Origin: CAYOBW01 sp964402115 | GTDB lineage: Bacteria; Verrucomicrobiota; Kiritimatiellia; UBA8416; CAYOBW01 | DNA: 6,614 nucleotides | Assembly (NCBI GenBank): GCA_964402115.1 | Contig: CAYOBW010000361.1 | Location: forward strand, 1-6,614 | Reading direction: 5' to 3' | Shown here: positions 1 to 6,567 of the stretch, in pieces | Numbering within the stretch: the first letter of the stretch is position 1 | How the letters are laid out: each line of letters opens with the position of its first letter | Translations under genes and position numbers: made by a program | Notes under the pieces: generated by a model | What the model was told of the DNA's origin: nothing | Seen by the model: only the letters and a program-made list of their open reading frames with translations | Databases searched by the model: none

Positions 1-1136
1 TGCGACAGTCGGGGCTCCTGCCGAATCCCGAGTTGGAATTCAACGGCTTCAACGGATTTGTCGATGGCTCCGGCGATGAAGGCGTTTTCACCGTCGGACT
101 GCACCAGGCACTGCCCCTCACGGCGCGACTTTCCCTCGCGCGTGAAGTGAGTCGGGTTGGAGTGGCTGAAGCTCTTCGCGAAGTGCGCAACGAAGAACGT
201 CTGCTCATCGCCCGAGTGCAGGAACTCTATATCCGCACCCAAGCCGCGCGGAGGCGCGAGGCGGACGGTCGCAACGCACGGACCGAAGCGGCCAAGTTGG
301 AGAGCCTCGCGGCCGAGCGCATTGCCGCCGGCCAGGGTTCTCTTTCGGAGTCGGCTCTCGCCCGGGTCGAGGAGCAGACGTGGACGATGCAATCGACCAT
401 GGCCGCAACCGGCGCCGAAAAATTGCTGCTCGAATTGAAAACGGCGTTGGGTTTGTCGGCCGGTGCCCCGCTCGAATTGACGCAATCGCTGGAATCCGCC
501 GTCGATTCCCTGCGCCAGCGCGCCGCGGCGTCCGGCGCATCCTATCGCCCGGACGTGGAGCTTGCCCTGTTGGCGCTGGACCGGGCTGGGGCGGAAACGC
601 GTTTGGCCAAAGCCAGCGCGTGGGAAGGAATCCGTGTCGGTGTGGAATACATGCAGGACCGATCCGTCGATGCACCCGCGGGCGTGGACCCGGGAAATTT
701 TCTCGGCGTGAAAGTGAGTCTGCCTCTGCCGGTGTGGGACAATAAAAAAGGCGAGATCGAGGCGAACCAAGCCGCCGAGGAACAGCGCGCGGCGCAGGTG
801 CGCGCGCTCGAACTCGAAGTGGCCAACGGCATCGCCGCCGCCCGCCATCAAGTATCCTTGATCGAACAGCAGTCGCGCGTCTACGGACGCGACACGCAAC
901 CGGTCATCGATGAAGCCGAGCGCGACATGGTCAAAGGCTTCGAGGAAGGCCGCGTCGATGCACGCGATCTGCTCTTCGTGCGCGCGCAGAACGCGAGCCT
1001 GCGCATCGAGTCGACCAAGATCCTCGAGGATCTCGGCCTCGCCTTGGTCGAACTGGAATCCGCCGCGGGCACGCATCCCGCCGTGGCTGCACCTTATCTC
1101 GAAGAAAAACCCATGCATCGGAGCAAAAAACCATGA
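1..1136 (+). CDS. Outer-membrane factor of metal efflux system (TolC/CusC/CzcC family), 5'-truncated
   Basis: This is the outer-membrane channel subunit of a tripartite RND exporter. The reading frame is open to the left edge (first full codon at 3), and the residues before the TTG at 33 read GLLPNPELEFN, a typical conserved stretch of CzcC-type proteins. The TTG is therefore not the start; the real start, signal peptide and probably some 60-70 residues lie outside the window. About 377 residues are visible. The OMF inverted-repeat plan can be seen: a first strand/helix unit with LHQALPLTARLSLAREVSRV near 102-160, long Ala/Glu/Arg-rich coiled-coil helices (about 160-440 and 760-1060), and a second half starting with RPDVELALLALDRA near 546-590 and the hallmark PLPVWDNKKGE at 723-755, followed by a helix. 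The stop overlaps the adaptor start (ATGA, 1133-1136). Family assignment is secure. Substrate cannot be read from this subunit. Confidence 0.93.
   Translation, partial: RQSGLLPNPELEFNGFNGFVDGSGDEGVFTVGLHQALPLTARLSLAREVSRVGVAEALREVRNEERLLIARVQELYIRTQAARRREADGRNARTEAAKLESLAAERIAAGQGSLSESALARVEEQTWTMQSTMAATGAEKLLLELKTALGLSAGAPLELTQSLESAVDSLRQRAAASGASYRPDVELALLALDRAGAETRLAKASAWEGIRVGVEYMQDRSVDAPAGVDPGNFLGVKVSLPLPVWDNKKGEIEANQAAEEQRAAQVRALELEVANGIAAARHQVSLIEQQSRVYGRDTQPVIDEAERDMVKGFEEGRVDARDLLFVRAQNASLRIESTKILEDLGLALVELESAAGTHPAVAAPYLEEKPMHRSKKP
1120..1132 (+). promoter_or_regulatory. Shine-Dalgarno site of the adaptor gene
   Basis: GGAG at 1120-1123 lies nine bases before the ATG at 1133, inside the last codons of the outer-membrane factor gene. 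It supports the 1133 start. By contrast, the RND gene (2090) and the small-protein gene (5230) have no clear purine-rich site immediately upstream, so those probably depend on coupling to the preceding gene. Confidence 0.55.
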
Positions 1137-2086
1137 AACGAAAACTTGTCTTACTCTGCCTGCTTGCGGCGGCGATGCCCCTGCATGCCGGCCCCGGCCA
1201 CGATCATCCGTCCGAACCGGGCGGCACGGCTCCGCAGGGCGGTCCGGTCGAGCTGACCGAACAACAAGCGACGAACCTCGGCGTGCAGACGGTTGAGGCG
1301 GAAATCATCGAGCTGGCCCCGACCTTGGAAGTGCCCGCCGTTTTTGTGCTCCCGCCCGAGCGCCACGCGCGCATCACGGCGCCGTTTGCCGGACGCGTCA
1401 CCGCACTGCTGGCCAAGCTCGGCGACCATGTGCACCGCGACCAACCCTTGATGCGGGTGACCCCGCTCGCCGTGGGCAGTCCGCCGCAAGAAATCAAAGC
1501 ACCACTCGACGGCGTCGTCTTCGAGCAGGACGCGGTCATCGGTCTGCCCTTCACTCCGGAGACCACGTTGATGCAAACGGGCGACTACCGCGAACTGCTG
1601 GCCCGCGGGAGTTTCTATCAATCACCGGAACTGACGCGCATCGCATCCGGACAGAAAGTCGTGGTCTTGCTCGACGTCTTTCCCGGTGAACGCTTCGAGG
1701 GCGTGGTGCAACGGGTTGATCCCGGCCATCTCGATGGCAGCGCCTTCTTTCACATCTACGCTCTCGTGCCGAATCCCACGGAAAAACTGCATCCGAATTA
1801 CCGCGGTCGCATGCTCATCGAAACCGGCGCACCGCAAAGCATGGTGTCCGTGCCGCGTCGCGCCGTGCTCGGGCGACTGGGAGCCAAGTTCGTTTACGTG
1901 CAGACCGAGCCGCTGCATTTCGAGCGGCGCGAGGTGGTGACCGGAATGGTCTCCGGCGACCGGGTGGAAATCGTCGAAGGCGTGTTGCCCGGCGATGTCA
2001 TCGTGACCAACGGGCATTACCAATTGCAATACGCCACGAGCGGGGCGGCGCCGGCCGGAGACGGCGGACACGACCACGCGCACTGA
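1133..2086 (+). CDS. Periplasmic adaptor (membrane fusion protein) of RND metal efflux, hairpin-less, His-rich ends
   Basis: This periplasmic adaptor should link the RND pump to the outer-membrane channel. At 317 residues it is shorter than CusB (about 400) or CzcB (about 500). Residues 1-19 form a Sec signal peptide (MKRK, hydrophobic core, LHA cleavage box); no lipobox is seen. After cleavage comes a His patch, GPGHDH (20-25). Residues 78-109 are the first lipoyl half (ITAPFAGRV, GDHVHRDQPLMRV) and 121-150 the second (IKAPLDGVVFEQDAVIG). Only about 11 residues (110-120) separate them, where most adaptors insert a long alpha-helical hairpin. Residues about 153-232 fit the beta-barrel domain, including GQKVVVLLDVFPGERFEGVV. 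Residues about 236-300 fit the membrane-proximal domain (SVPRRAVLGR, VEGVLPGDVIVTNG). The protein ends in HDHAH. The gene overlaps the outer-membrane factor gene by ATGA and stops 3 bases before the RND gene. Family call is strong; metal specificity is inferred only from the His patches and partners. Confidence 0.92.
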   Translation: MKRKLVLLCLLAAAMPLHAGPGHDHPSEPGGTAPQGGPVELTEQQATNLGVQTVEAEIIELAPTLEVPAVFVLPPERHARITAPFAGRVTALLAKLGDHVHRDQPLMRVTPLAVGSPPQEIKAPLDGVVFEQDAVIGLPFTPETTLMQTGDYRELLARGSFYQSPELTRIASGQKVVVLLDVFPGERFEGVVQRVDPGHLDGSAFFHIYALVPNPTEKLHPNYRGRMLIETGAPQSMVSVPRRAVLGRLGAKFVYVQTEPLHFERREVVTGMVSGDRVEIVEGVLPGDVIVTNGHYQLQYATSGAAPAGDGGHDHAH

Positions 2087-2089
2087 TCC

Positions 2090-5000
2090 ATGTTCGACCG
2101 CCTCATCGCCTTTTCCGTGCGCAACCGCCTTTTGGTGGTTGTCGTGGCCGCTCTGCTTGCGGCTTACGGGGGCTATGTGCTCACCCGGATTCCGGTCGAT
2201 GTCTTTCCGGATCTGAATCGTCCGACGGTCACCATTTTCACCGAAGCTCCCGGTCTCGCGCCCGACGAGGTGGAGTTGCAAGTCACCTTGCCGCTCGAGA
2301 CGGCGGTGAATGGTGCGGCCGGGGTGGAGCGCGTCCGCTCCATGTCCGGCATCGGTCTGTCGCTCGTTTTTGTCGAGTTCGGCTGGGATATGGACGTCTA
2401 CCGCGCGCGGCAGATCGTCGGGGAAAAAGTGGCGGAAGTGACGCCGTCCTTGCCGCGCGAGGTCCGACCGTTTCTCGGCCCGGTCTCTTCGATCATGGGG
2501 CAGATCATGGCCATCGGACTGACCAGCGAAAATCCCGAGATCGGTCCCATGGAATTGCGCACCTTGGCCGGTTGGGATTTACGGCGACGGCTGATGAGCA
2601 TTCCCGGCGTGTCGCAAGTCACCGTGATGGGCGGCGACGTGCGGCAATACCAGGTGCTGGTCGATCCGGTCAAACTCGCAGCCAATCGCATCTCCCTGCA
2701 CGAAGTGCAGACCGCCATCGACGAATCCAACGTCAATTCCTCCGGGGGCTTCCTGCCCGACGCGCATTCCGAAATGCTCATCCGCAATCTCGCCCGCGTG
2801 GAAACGGCGGACGATCTGGCCGCCACGGTGGTGAAAGTTCTCCCCGATGGCTCGAGCATCCTGCTCGGGCAAATCGCCGAGGTGCGCGAAGGCGCCGCGT
2901 TGCACAAGCGCGGCGATGCCGGCATCGATGGAAAACCCGGCGTCATCCTCACCGTGCAAAAGCAACCCGGGGCGGACACCATTTCCCTGACCCGCAAAAT
3001 CGAAGCGGAGTTGGAGATGATCAAGACGAGTCTGCCCGAGGGGGTGCTCGTGCATGCGGATATTTTCCGTCAGAGCAACTTCATCGAGCGCGCCGTGCGC
3101 AACGTGGAAGAGGCCTTGCGCGACGGCAGCATCATGGTGGCGGTCGTGCTGTTTATTTTTCTCCTCAATTTCCGCACGACGGCCATCACGTTGACGGCCA
3201 TCCCGCTCTCCCTGCTGGTCACCTTTATCGTCTTCAAAATGGCGGGGATCGGGATCAACACCATGACCTTGGGTGGATTGGCCGTGGCCATCGGCGAGTT
3301 GGTCGACGATGCCATTGTCGATGTGGAGAACGTCTTCCGCCGCCTGCGCGAGAACCGGCATGCCGCGCAACCGCGTCCCGTTCTCGACGTGGTGGTGTCC
3401 GCCTCGCGCGAGATCCGCAACTCCATCGTCTATGCCACCATCCTCGTTGTTCTGGTCTTCCTCCCGCTCTTCGCCCTGCAAGGCATCGAAGGCCGCATCT
3501 TCACACCGCTCGCGGTGGCCTACATCGTTTCGATTCTCGCCTCGTTGCTGGTCTCGCTGACCGTCACCCCCGCGCTCTGTGCTCTGCTCTTGCCGCGCAT
3601 GAAGCGCATGGAACACCGGAGCGACGGCTGGCTGGTGCGGCGGATCAAGGCCCTCGAGGCACGTCTGCTCGACATCGGATTCGCCGCACCGAAGCGCGTC
3701 TATCTGGTGGCCGGAGCGCTCTTTGCCGCGGCGCTGGTCACCGTGCCGACCTTGGGCCGCGAGTTCCTGCCGGAATTCAACGAAGGCAGCATCACCGCAT
3801 TTGTCGTATCCGCTCCGGGAACTTCCTTGGAGGAAAGCAACCGCATCAGCCGCATTGCCGAGCAACTGCTGGCCGGCGTGCCCGAGGCGCGCACCATCGC
3901 CCGGCGCACCGGACGCGCGGAGGGTGATGAACACGTGCTCGAGGTCAATACCACGGAAATCGAATTCGAGTTGGAACCTTCCGACCGCTCCAAGCCCGAG
4001 ATCCTCGCCGACATCCGTGAACGCCTGGCCACCCTGCCCGGAGTTGGGGTGAGCGTCGGCCAGCCCATTTCGCACCGCATCGACCACATTCTCAGCGGGG
4101 TGCAGGCGCAGATCGCCATCAAGATTTTCGGCGACGACCTCGAAGAACTGCGCCGCTTGGCCGCCGAAGTGCGCGATGCGGTGTCCGGGGTGCGCGGCTT
4201 GACCGATATCCAGATCGAACGTGTCACTCTCGTGCCGCAGGTCCATGTGCGTTTCGATCGTGCCAAGTGCGCGGCCTACGGTCTGCGGCCCGGCGAGGCC
4301 GCGCTCTACACCGGTATGGCGCTCAGGGGTGTGGAGGTGACCGAAGTGCTCGAGGGGCAGCGTTCCTTCGATGTTGTGCTGCGCCTCACCGACGAGGCCC
4401 GCCGCGATCTGGATGCCATCCGCGCGATTCCGATCGACACACTCGGAGGTGAACTCGTGCCGCTTGGATTGGTTGCCGAAGTCTCCGAGGCCATGGGGCC
4501 GAACATGATCAACCGCGAGAACGCCCAGCGGCGCATTTACGTCTCGGCCAATGCGGCCGGCCGCGATTTGGTTTCCACGGTGCAGGAGGCGCAGGCGGCC
4601 GTGGCCGAAAAAGTCGCTTTGCCCGAGGGATATTTCATCACCTACGGCGGACAGTTCGAGAGCGAGGCGGGAGCCTCGCGCCTCATTCTCGTACTCGGGG
4701 CGCTCAGTCTGGCTGCCATGTTTTTCATCCTCTACATGCAATTCCGCAGCACGGCCTTTGCCGCCCAGGTCATGCTCAATATTCCGCTGGCCTTCGTCGG
4801 CGCGGTCTTCGGGGTGAAATTTTTCTCCGGCGGCGTGCTTTCCGTCGCTTCTTTGGTCGGATTCATCGCCCTGACCGGCATTGCCGCGCGCAACGGCATC
4901 ATGATGATCACTCATTACCTACACCTCATGCGGGAGGAAGGGATGAAGTTCGACCGCGCCATGATCGTACGCGGCACGCAGGAACGCGTCGTGCCCGTGC

Positions 5001-5233
5001 TCATGACCGCTCTCACCGCCGGCTTGGCTCTCTTTCCGCTCCTGCTCGGCGCCAACCAACCGGGCAAAGAAATCCTTCACCCCGTCGCGGTGGTCATCTT
5101 CTGCGGACTTTTCACCAGCACCTTGCTCGATCTCGTCGTGCGTCCGCTCGTTTTCTGGCAATATGGTCGCCGCGCCGCGCAGCGACTCGTGCCTCAGGCT
5201 TTCACCGAAAATCCAACCAACAACACACCATGA
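2090..5233 (+). CDS. Heavy-metal efflux RND transporter (CusA/CzcA family inner-membrane pump)
   Basis: This proton-driven inner-membrane pump is 1047 residues long, the normal size for HME-RND proteins. TM1 (about 12-31) is followed by RIPVDVFPDLNRPTVTI (33-49), characteristic of the family. The first porter/docking loop spans about 32-340, TM2-TM6 about 346-500, TM7 about 536-552, the second periplasmic loop (LGREFLPEFNEGSI, 555-568) about 555-860, and TM8-TM12 about 864-1022. The TM4 proton-relay region reads GGLAVAIGELVDDAIVDVEN (395-414), with acidic residues E403, D406, D407, D411 and E413. This differs from the DFG...DGA motif of CzcA and from the CusA form. By eye-alignment with remembered CusA, the three cleft methionines (M573, M623, M672) fall at F571, V619 and H666, arguing against a Cu(I)/Ag(I) Met site. 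H662 and H666 lie one helical turn apart. A divalent metal (Zn, Co, Ni, Cd) is the likelier substrate, but this is inference. The ATG is 3 bases after the adaptor stop; the TGA overlaps the next start. Confidence 0.96.
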   Translation: MFDRLIAFSVRNRLLVVVVAALLAAYGGYVLTRIPVDVFPDLNRPTVTIFTEAPGLAPDEVELQVTLPLETAVNGAAGVERVRSMSGIGLSLVFVEFGWDMDVYRARQIVGEKVAEVTPSLPREVRPFLGPVSSIMGQIMAIGLTSENPEIGPMELRTLAGWDLRRRLMSIPGVSQVTVMGGDVRQYQVLVDPVKLAANRISLHEVQTAIDESNVNSSGGFLPDAHSEMLIRNLARVETADDLAATVVKVLPDGSSILLGQIAEVREGAALHKRGDAGIDGKPGVILTVQKQPGADTISLTRKIEAELEMIKTSLPEGVLVHADIFRQSNFIERAVRNVEEALRDGSIMVAVVLFIFLLNFRTTAITLTAIPLSLLVTFIVFKMAGIGINTMTLGGLAVAIGELVDDAIVDVENVFRRLRENRHAAQPRPVLDVVVSASREIRNSIVYATILVVLVFLPLFALQGIEGRIFTPLAVAYIVSILASLLVSLTVTPALCALLLPRMKRMEHRSDGWLVRRIKALEARLLDIGFAAPKRVYLVAGALFAAALVTVPTLGREFLPEFNEGSITAFVVSAPGTSLEESNRISRIAEQLLAGVPEARTIARRTGRAEGDEHVLEVNTTEIEFELEPSDRSKPEILADIRERLATLPGVGVSVGQPISHRIDHILSGVQAQIAIKIFGDDLEELRRLAAEVRDAVSGVRGLTDIQIERVTLVPQVHVRFDRAKCAAYGLRPGEAALYTGMALRGVEVTEVLEGQRSFDVVLRLTDEARRDLDAIRAIPIDTLGGELVPLGLVAEVSEAMGPNMINRENAQRRIYVSANAAGRDLVSTVQEAQAAVAEKVALPEGYFITYGGQFESEAGASRLILVLGALSLAAMFFILYMQFRSTAFAAQVMLNIPLAFVGAVFGVKFFSGGVLSVASLVGFIALTGIAARNGIMMITHYLHLMREEGMKFDRAMIVRGTQERVVPVLMTALTAGLALFPLLLGANQPGKEILHPVAVVIFCGLFTSTLLDLVVRPLVFWQYGRRAAQRLVPQAFTENPTNNTP

Positions 5234-5649
5234 AACATATCCTCACCCTCCTCGCTCTCCTCGCATCCTCTGCCGCGCTCCTTGCCGGCGAGTCTGCCGA
5301 ACACGGTCATAGCCACGAGCACATCGTGGTTCCCGCCACCTTGCCCGAGGTGCGGGCTGCCATCACGGCCAAGCAGGCGGAATTGTCCGCCGCGCTCGCC
5401 GCCAAAGATGCCGCGGCGGCCCACGCGGCGACCGATGCCCTCGCGGCTTTCGTCAAAGCTGTGCCGACGATGGCGGAAGGATTGGACGAGACCGCGAAAC
5501 AACGCGTCACCGGCATGGCCAACAATGCGGCGCGCGCCTGGAACGAAGCTGCGCACGAGGCCGAGCATGGCGACTACGACAAAGCCGGTCGCGAAGCCGC
5601 CAAAGCCGACGCTGCCTACCGGTTGCTCGAAGCACGGTTGAATCCGTAG
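5230..5649 (+). CDS. Small secreted His-rich helical protein, possible metal-binding partner of the efflux pump
   Basis: I do not recognise a characterised family. The 139-residue product has a clear Sec signal peptide (MKHILTLLALLASSAALLA, probable cut after A19), then a His-rich mature N-terminus, EHGHSHEH (24-31). The rest is Ala/Glu/Lys-rich and predicted almost wholly helical: about 38-58 (LPEVRAAITAKQAELSAAL), 60-77, 86-112 and 114-136, giving a likely four-helix arrangement with further histidines at 65, 109 and 113. It has no cysteines, so disulfides and a thiolate metal site are excluded, and it shows no CusF-like beta-barrel pattern. The ATG overlaps the RND stop (ATGA), with no Shine-Dalgarno site, so expression is tied to the pump. 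This position and the His patch suggest a periplasmic metal chaperone, buffer or sensor for the exporter; that role is inferred. From memory, small helical proteins with a similar TLPE-type opening occur beside other RND metal pumps. It is followed by a hairpin, so it is probably the last gene of the operon. Confidence 0.85.
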   Translation: MKHILTLLALLASSAALLAGESAEHGHSHEHIVVPATLPEVRAAITAKQAELSAALAAKDAAAAHAATDALAAFVKAVPTMAEGLDETAKQRVTGMANNAARAWNEAAHEAEHGDYDKAGREAAKADAAYRLLEARLNP

Positions 5650-5660
5650 CGGACGCCGCG

Positions 5661-5679
5661 GCACCGGACGTCCCGGTGC
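5661..5679. terminator. Hairpin between convergent genes, possible bidirectional terminator
   Basis: A perfect 7-bp inverted repeat, GCACCGG and CCGGTGC, flanks a 5-base loop (5668-5672). It fills most of the 30-base gap between the stop of the small secreted protein gene (5649) and the stop of the convergent DUF2071 gene (5680). The stem is strong and well placed to end both transcripts. There is no T-run after it on either strand, so it is not a textbook intrinsic terminator; it may act by stalling or as a 3'-end stabilising structure. Confidence 0.5.
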
Positions 5680-6456
5680 TTAGTCCAACGGAAAAATCCG
5701 CACATCCACCGGCTCGGCGACGAGCATGGATGCGGGTGGCGCGGTCAAACGGCCCAACCCGTCTTCTTCGATCGGCAGCGGTGACCACTCGCTGCACTTT
5801 GCTTCTTCGATGCGGTAGGGCTGGTGATGGACACGTCCGGACCGAATCTTTCCGGTGCGATCCGCGGTGAAGAGGAGATACCGCTCCACCAGAAACCATT
5901 CGAGGGATTGCTCCCGGGCGGGCTCGGCGCGGACCGGCCGCCGGTAGCGGAAGCGCGACACGGCATCGGAACCTTTGCGACGGCTCGAGTAGATAATTTC
6001 CCCGTTCCGGAAGTCCGCACGCATCCGCGCATGATGGTAGGGAAGATGGAAAAAGCGCCGGGCCACTTCGACGGCTATGGGTTGGTTGCAATCCAGCGAG
6101 AAGAACCAGACACCCGGCCGACCAGACTCGTCGTGCACATACGTCCGCACATTGAGTTCGAGAAACCAGGAAACCCACGGCAGAGGCGGCAGCCCGACCG
6201 GGTGCACGCGCTCCATGGCGAAGGGCACGACACCGAGCCACGCTTGGTTGTCGAAAAGGTCCACCTGCAAACCCGGCGGCAGGTGGCGGCGGATCACTTC
6301 CGGATCCACCGGCCAATGCAGGAAGAGAAGGTCGCTCCACCGTTGCCGCATGACCGATCTGCCCGGCGGCTCTTGCCGCAAGGCCAGACGCTGCAGCGGT
6401 GTGGGTGTCTTGAGCGGTGCGGCTTTGCCACCGCTTTGGATTTGCGCCGACTCCAT
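5680..6456 (-). CDS. DUF2071 (YqjF-like) family protein
   Basis: This 258-residue protein resembles the DUF2071/COG3361 (B. subtilis YqjF-like) family, whose function is not established; its fold is related, as I recall, to acetoacetate decarboxylase. Recognisable stretches are MRQRWSDLLFLHWPVDPE (36-53), HLPPGLQVDLFDNQAWLGVVPF (58-79), FLELNVRTYV (98-107), GRPGVWFFSLDCNQ (112-125), ARRFFHLPYHHARM (132-145) and WFLVERYLLFT (187-197). It has no signal peptide or membrane segment, so it should be cytoplasmic. The start at 6456 is preferred because the RLALRQEPPGRSVM segment before residue 36 also looks like typical family sequence; M36 is the alternative start. No strong Shine-Dalgarno site precedes 6456. 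It is convergent with the efflux operon and shows no functional tie to it. A different-frame ORF covers the same strand but lacks these motifs. Confidence 0.88.
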   Translation of the reverse strand: MESAQIQSGGKAAPLKTPTPLQRLALRQEPPGRSVMRQRWSDLLFLHWPVDPEVIRRHLPPGLQVDLFDNQAWLGVVPFAMERVHPVGLPPLPWVSWFLELNVRTYVHDESGRPGVWFFSLDCNQPIAVEVARRFFHLPYHHARMRADFRNGEIIYSSRRKGSDAVSRFRYRRPVRAEPAREQSLEWFLVERYLLFTADRTGKIRSGRVHHQPYRIEEAKCSEWSPLPIEEDGLGRLTAPPASMLVAEPVDVRIFPLD

Positions 6457-6567
6457 GGTGTCCGATGGCTACGTTACGCGGGCTCGATAACTGTTCCAAA
6501 GAAATTGCCGGGCCAAGGTGCCTGAGCGCGGCATCGACACGGGCCGCAGACGCGTAAAGCATCTGTC
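6457..6567. other. Divergent intergenic region
   Basis: These 111 bases separate the starts of two divergent genes (DUF2071 on -, DUF2256-like on +), so promoters for both should be here. The only candidate I can point to is a weak + strand pair, TCGACA at 6534-6539 and TAAAGC at 6555-6560 with a 15-base spacer, which is too short and too poor to call. No operator repeat or RNA structure was evident. Confidence 0.4.

Noticed and set aside
33..35. TTG as the start codon of the outer-membrane factor
   Set aside because: The frame is open upstream to the window edge and the residues before it (GLLPNPE) are conserved CzcC-type sequence. No signal peptide follows the TTG.
2572..3927. 451-codon + strand frame inside the RND gene
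   Set aside because: It is a shifted frame of the RND gene, Arg/His/Ala-rich with no hydrophobic or domain organisation. The RND frame is intact throughout, so no frameshift is implied.
2579..4915. Very long open frame on the - strand (778 codons) opposite the RND gene
   Set aside because: It lies wholly antisense to a strongly supported RND pump. Its translation is rich in His, Gly, Asp, Glu and Gln with no domain pattern, which is what the reverse of GC-biased codons gives.
5824..6525. 233-codon + strand frame opposite the DUF2071 gene
   Set aside because: It is antisense to a supported gene, with low-complexity Arg/His/Pro composition and no recognisable motif.
6534..6560. Promoter-like pair TCGACA / TAAAGC before the DUF2256-like start
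   Set aside because: The spacer is only 15 bases, the -10 match is poor and the ATG follows within 8 bases, so I do not call it a promoter.
5507..6562. 351-codon - strand frame overlapping the DUF2071 gene
   Set aside because: It is longer than the DUF2071 frame but contains no family motif and runs through the hairpin and into the 3' end of the opposite gene. The DUF2071 frame carries all the conserved segments.
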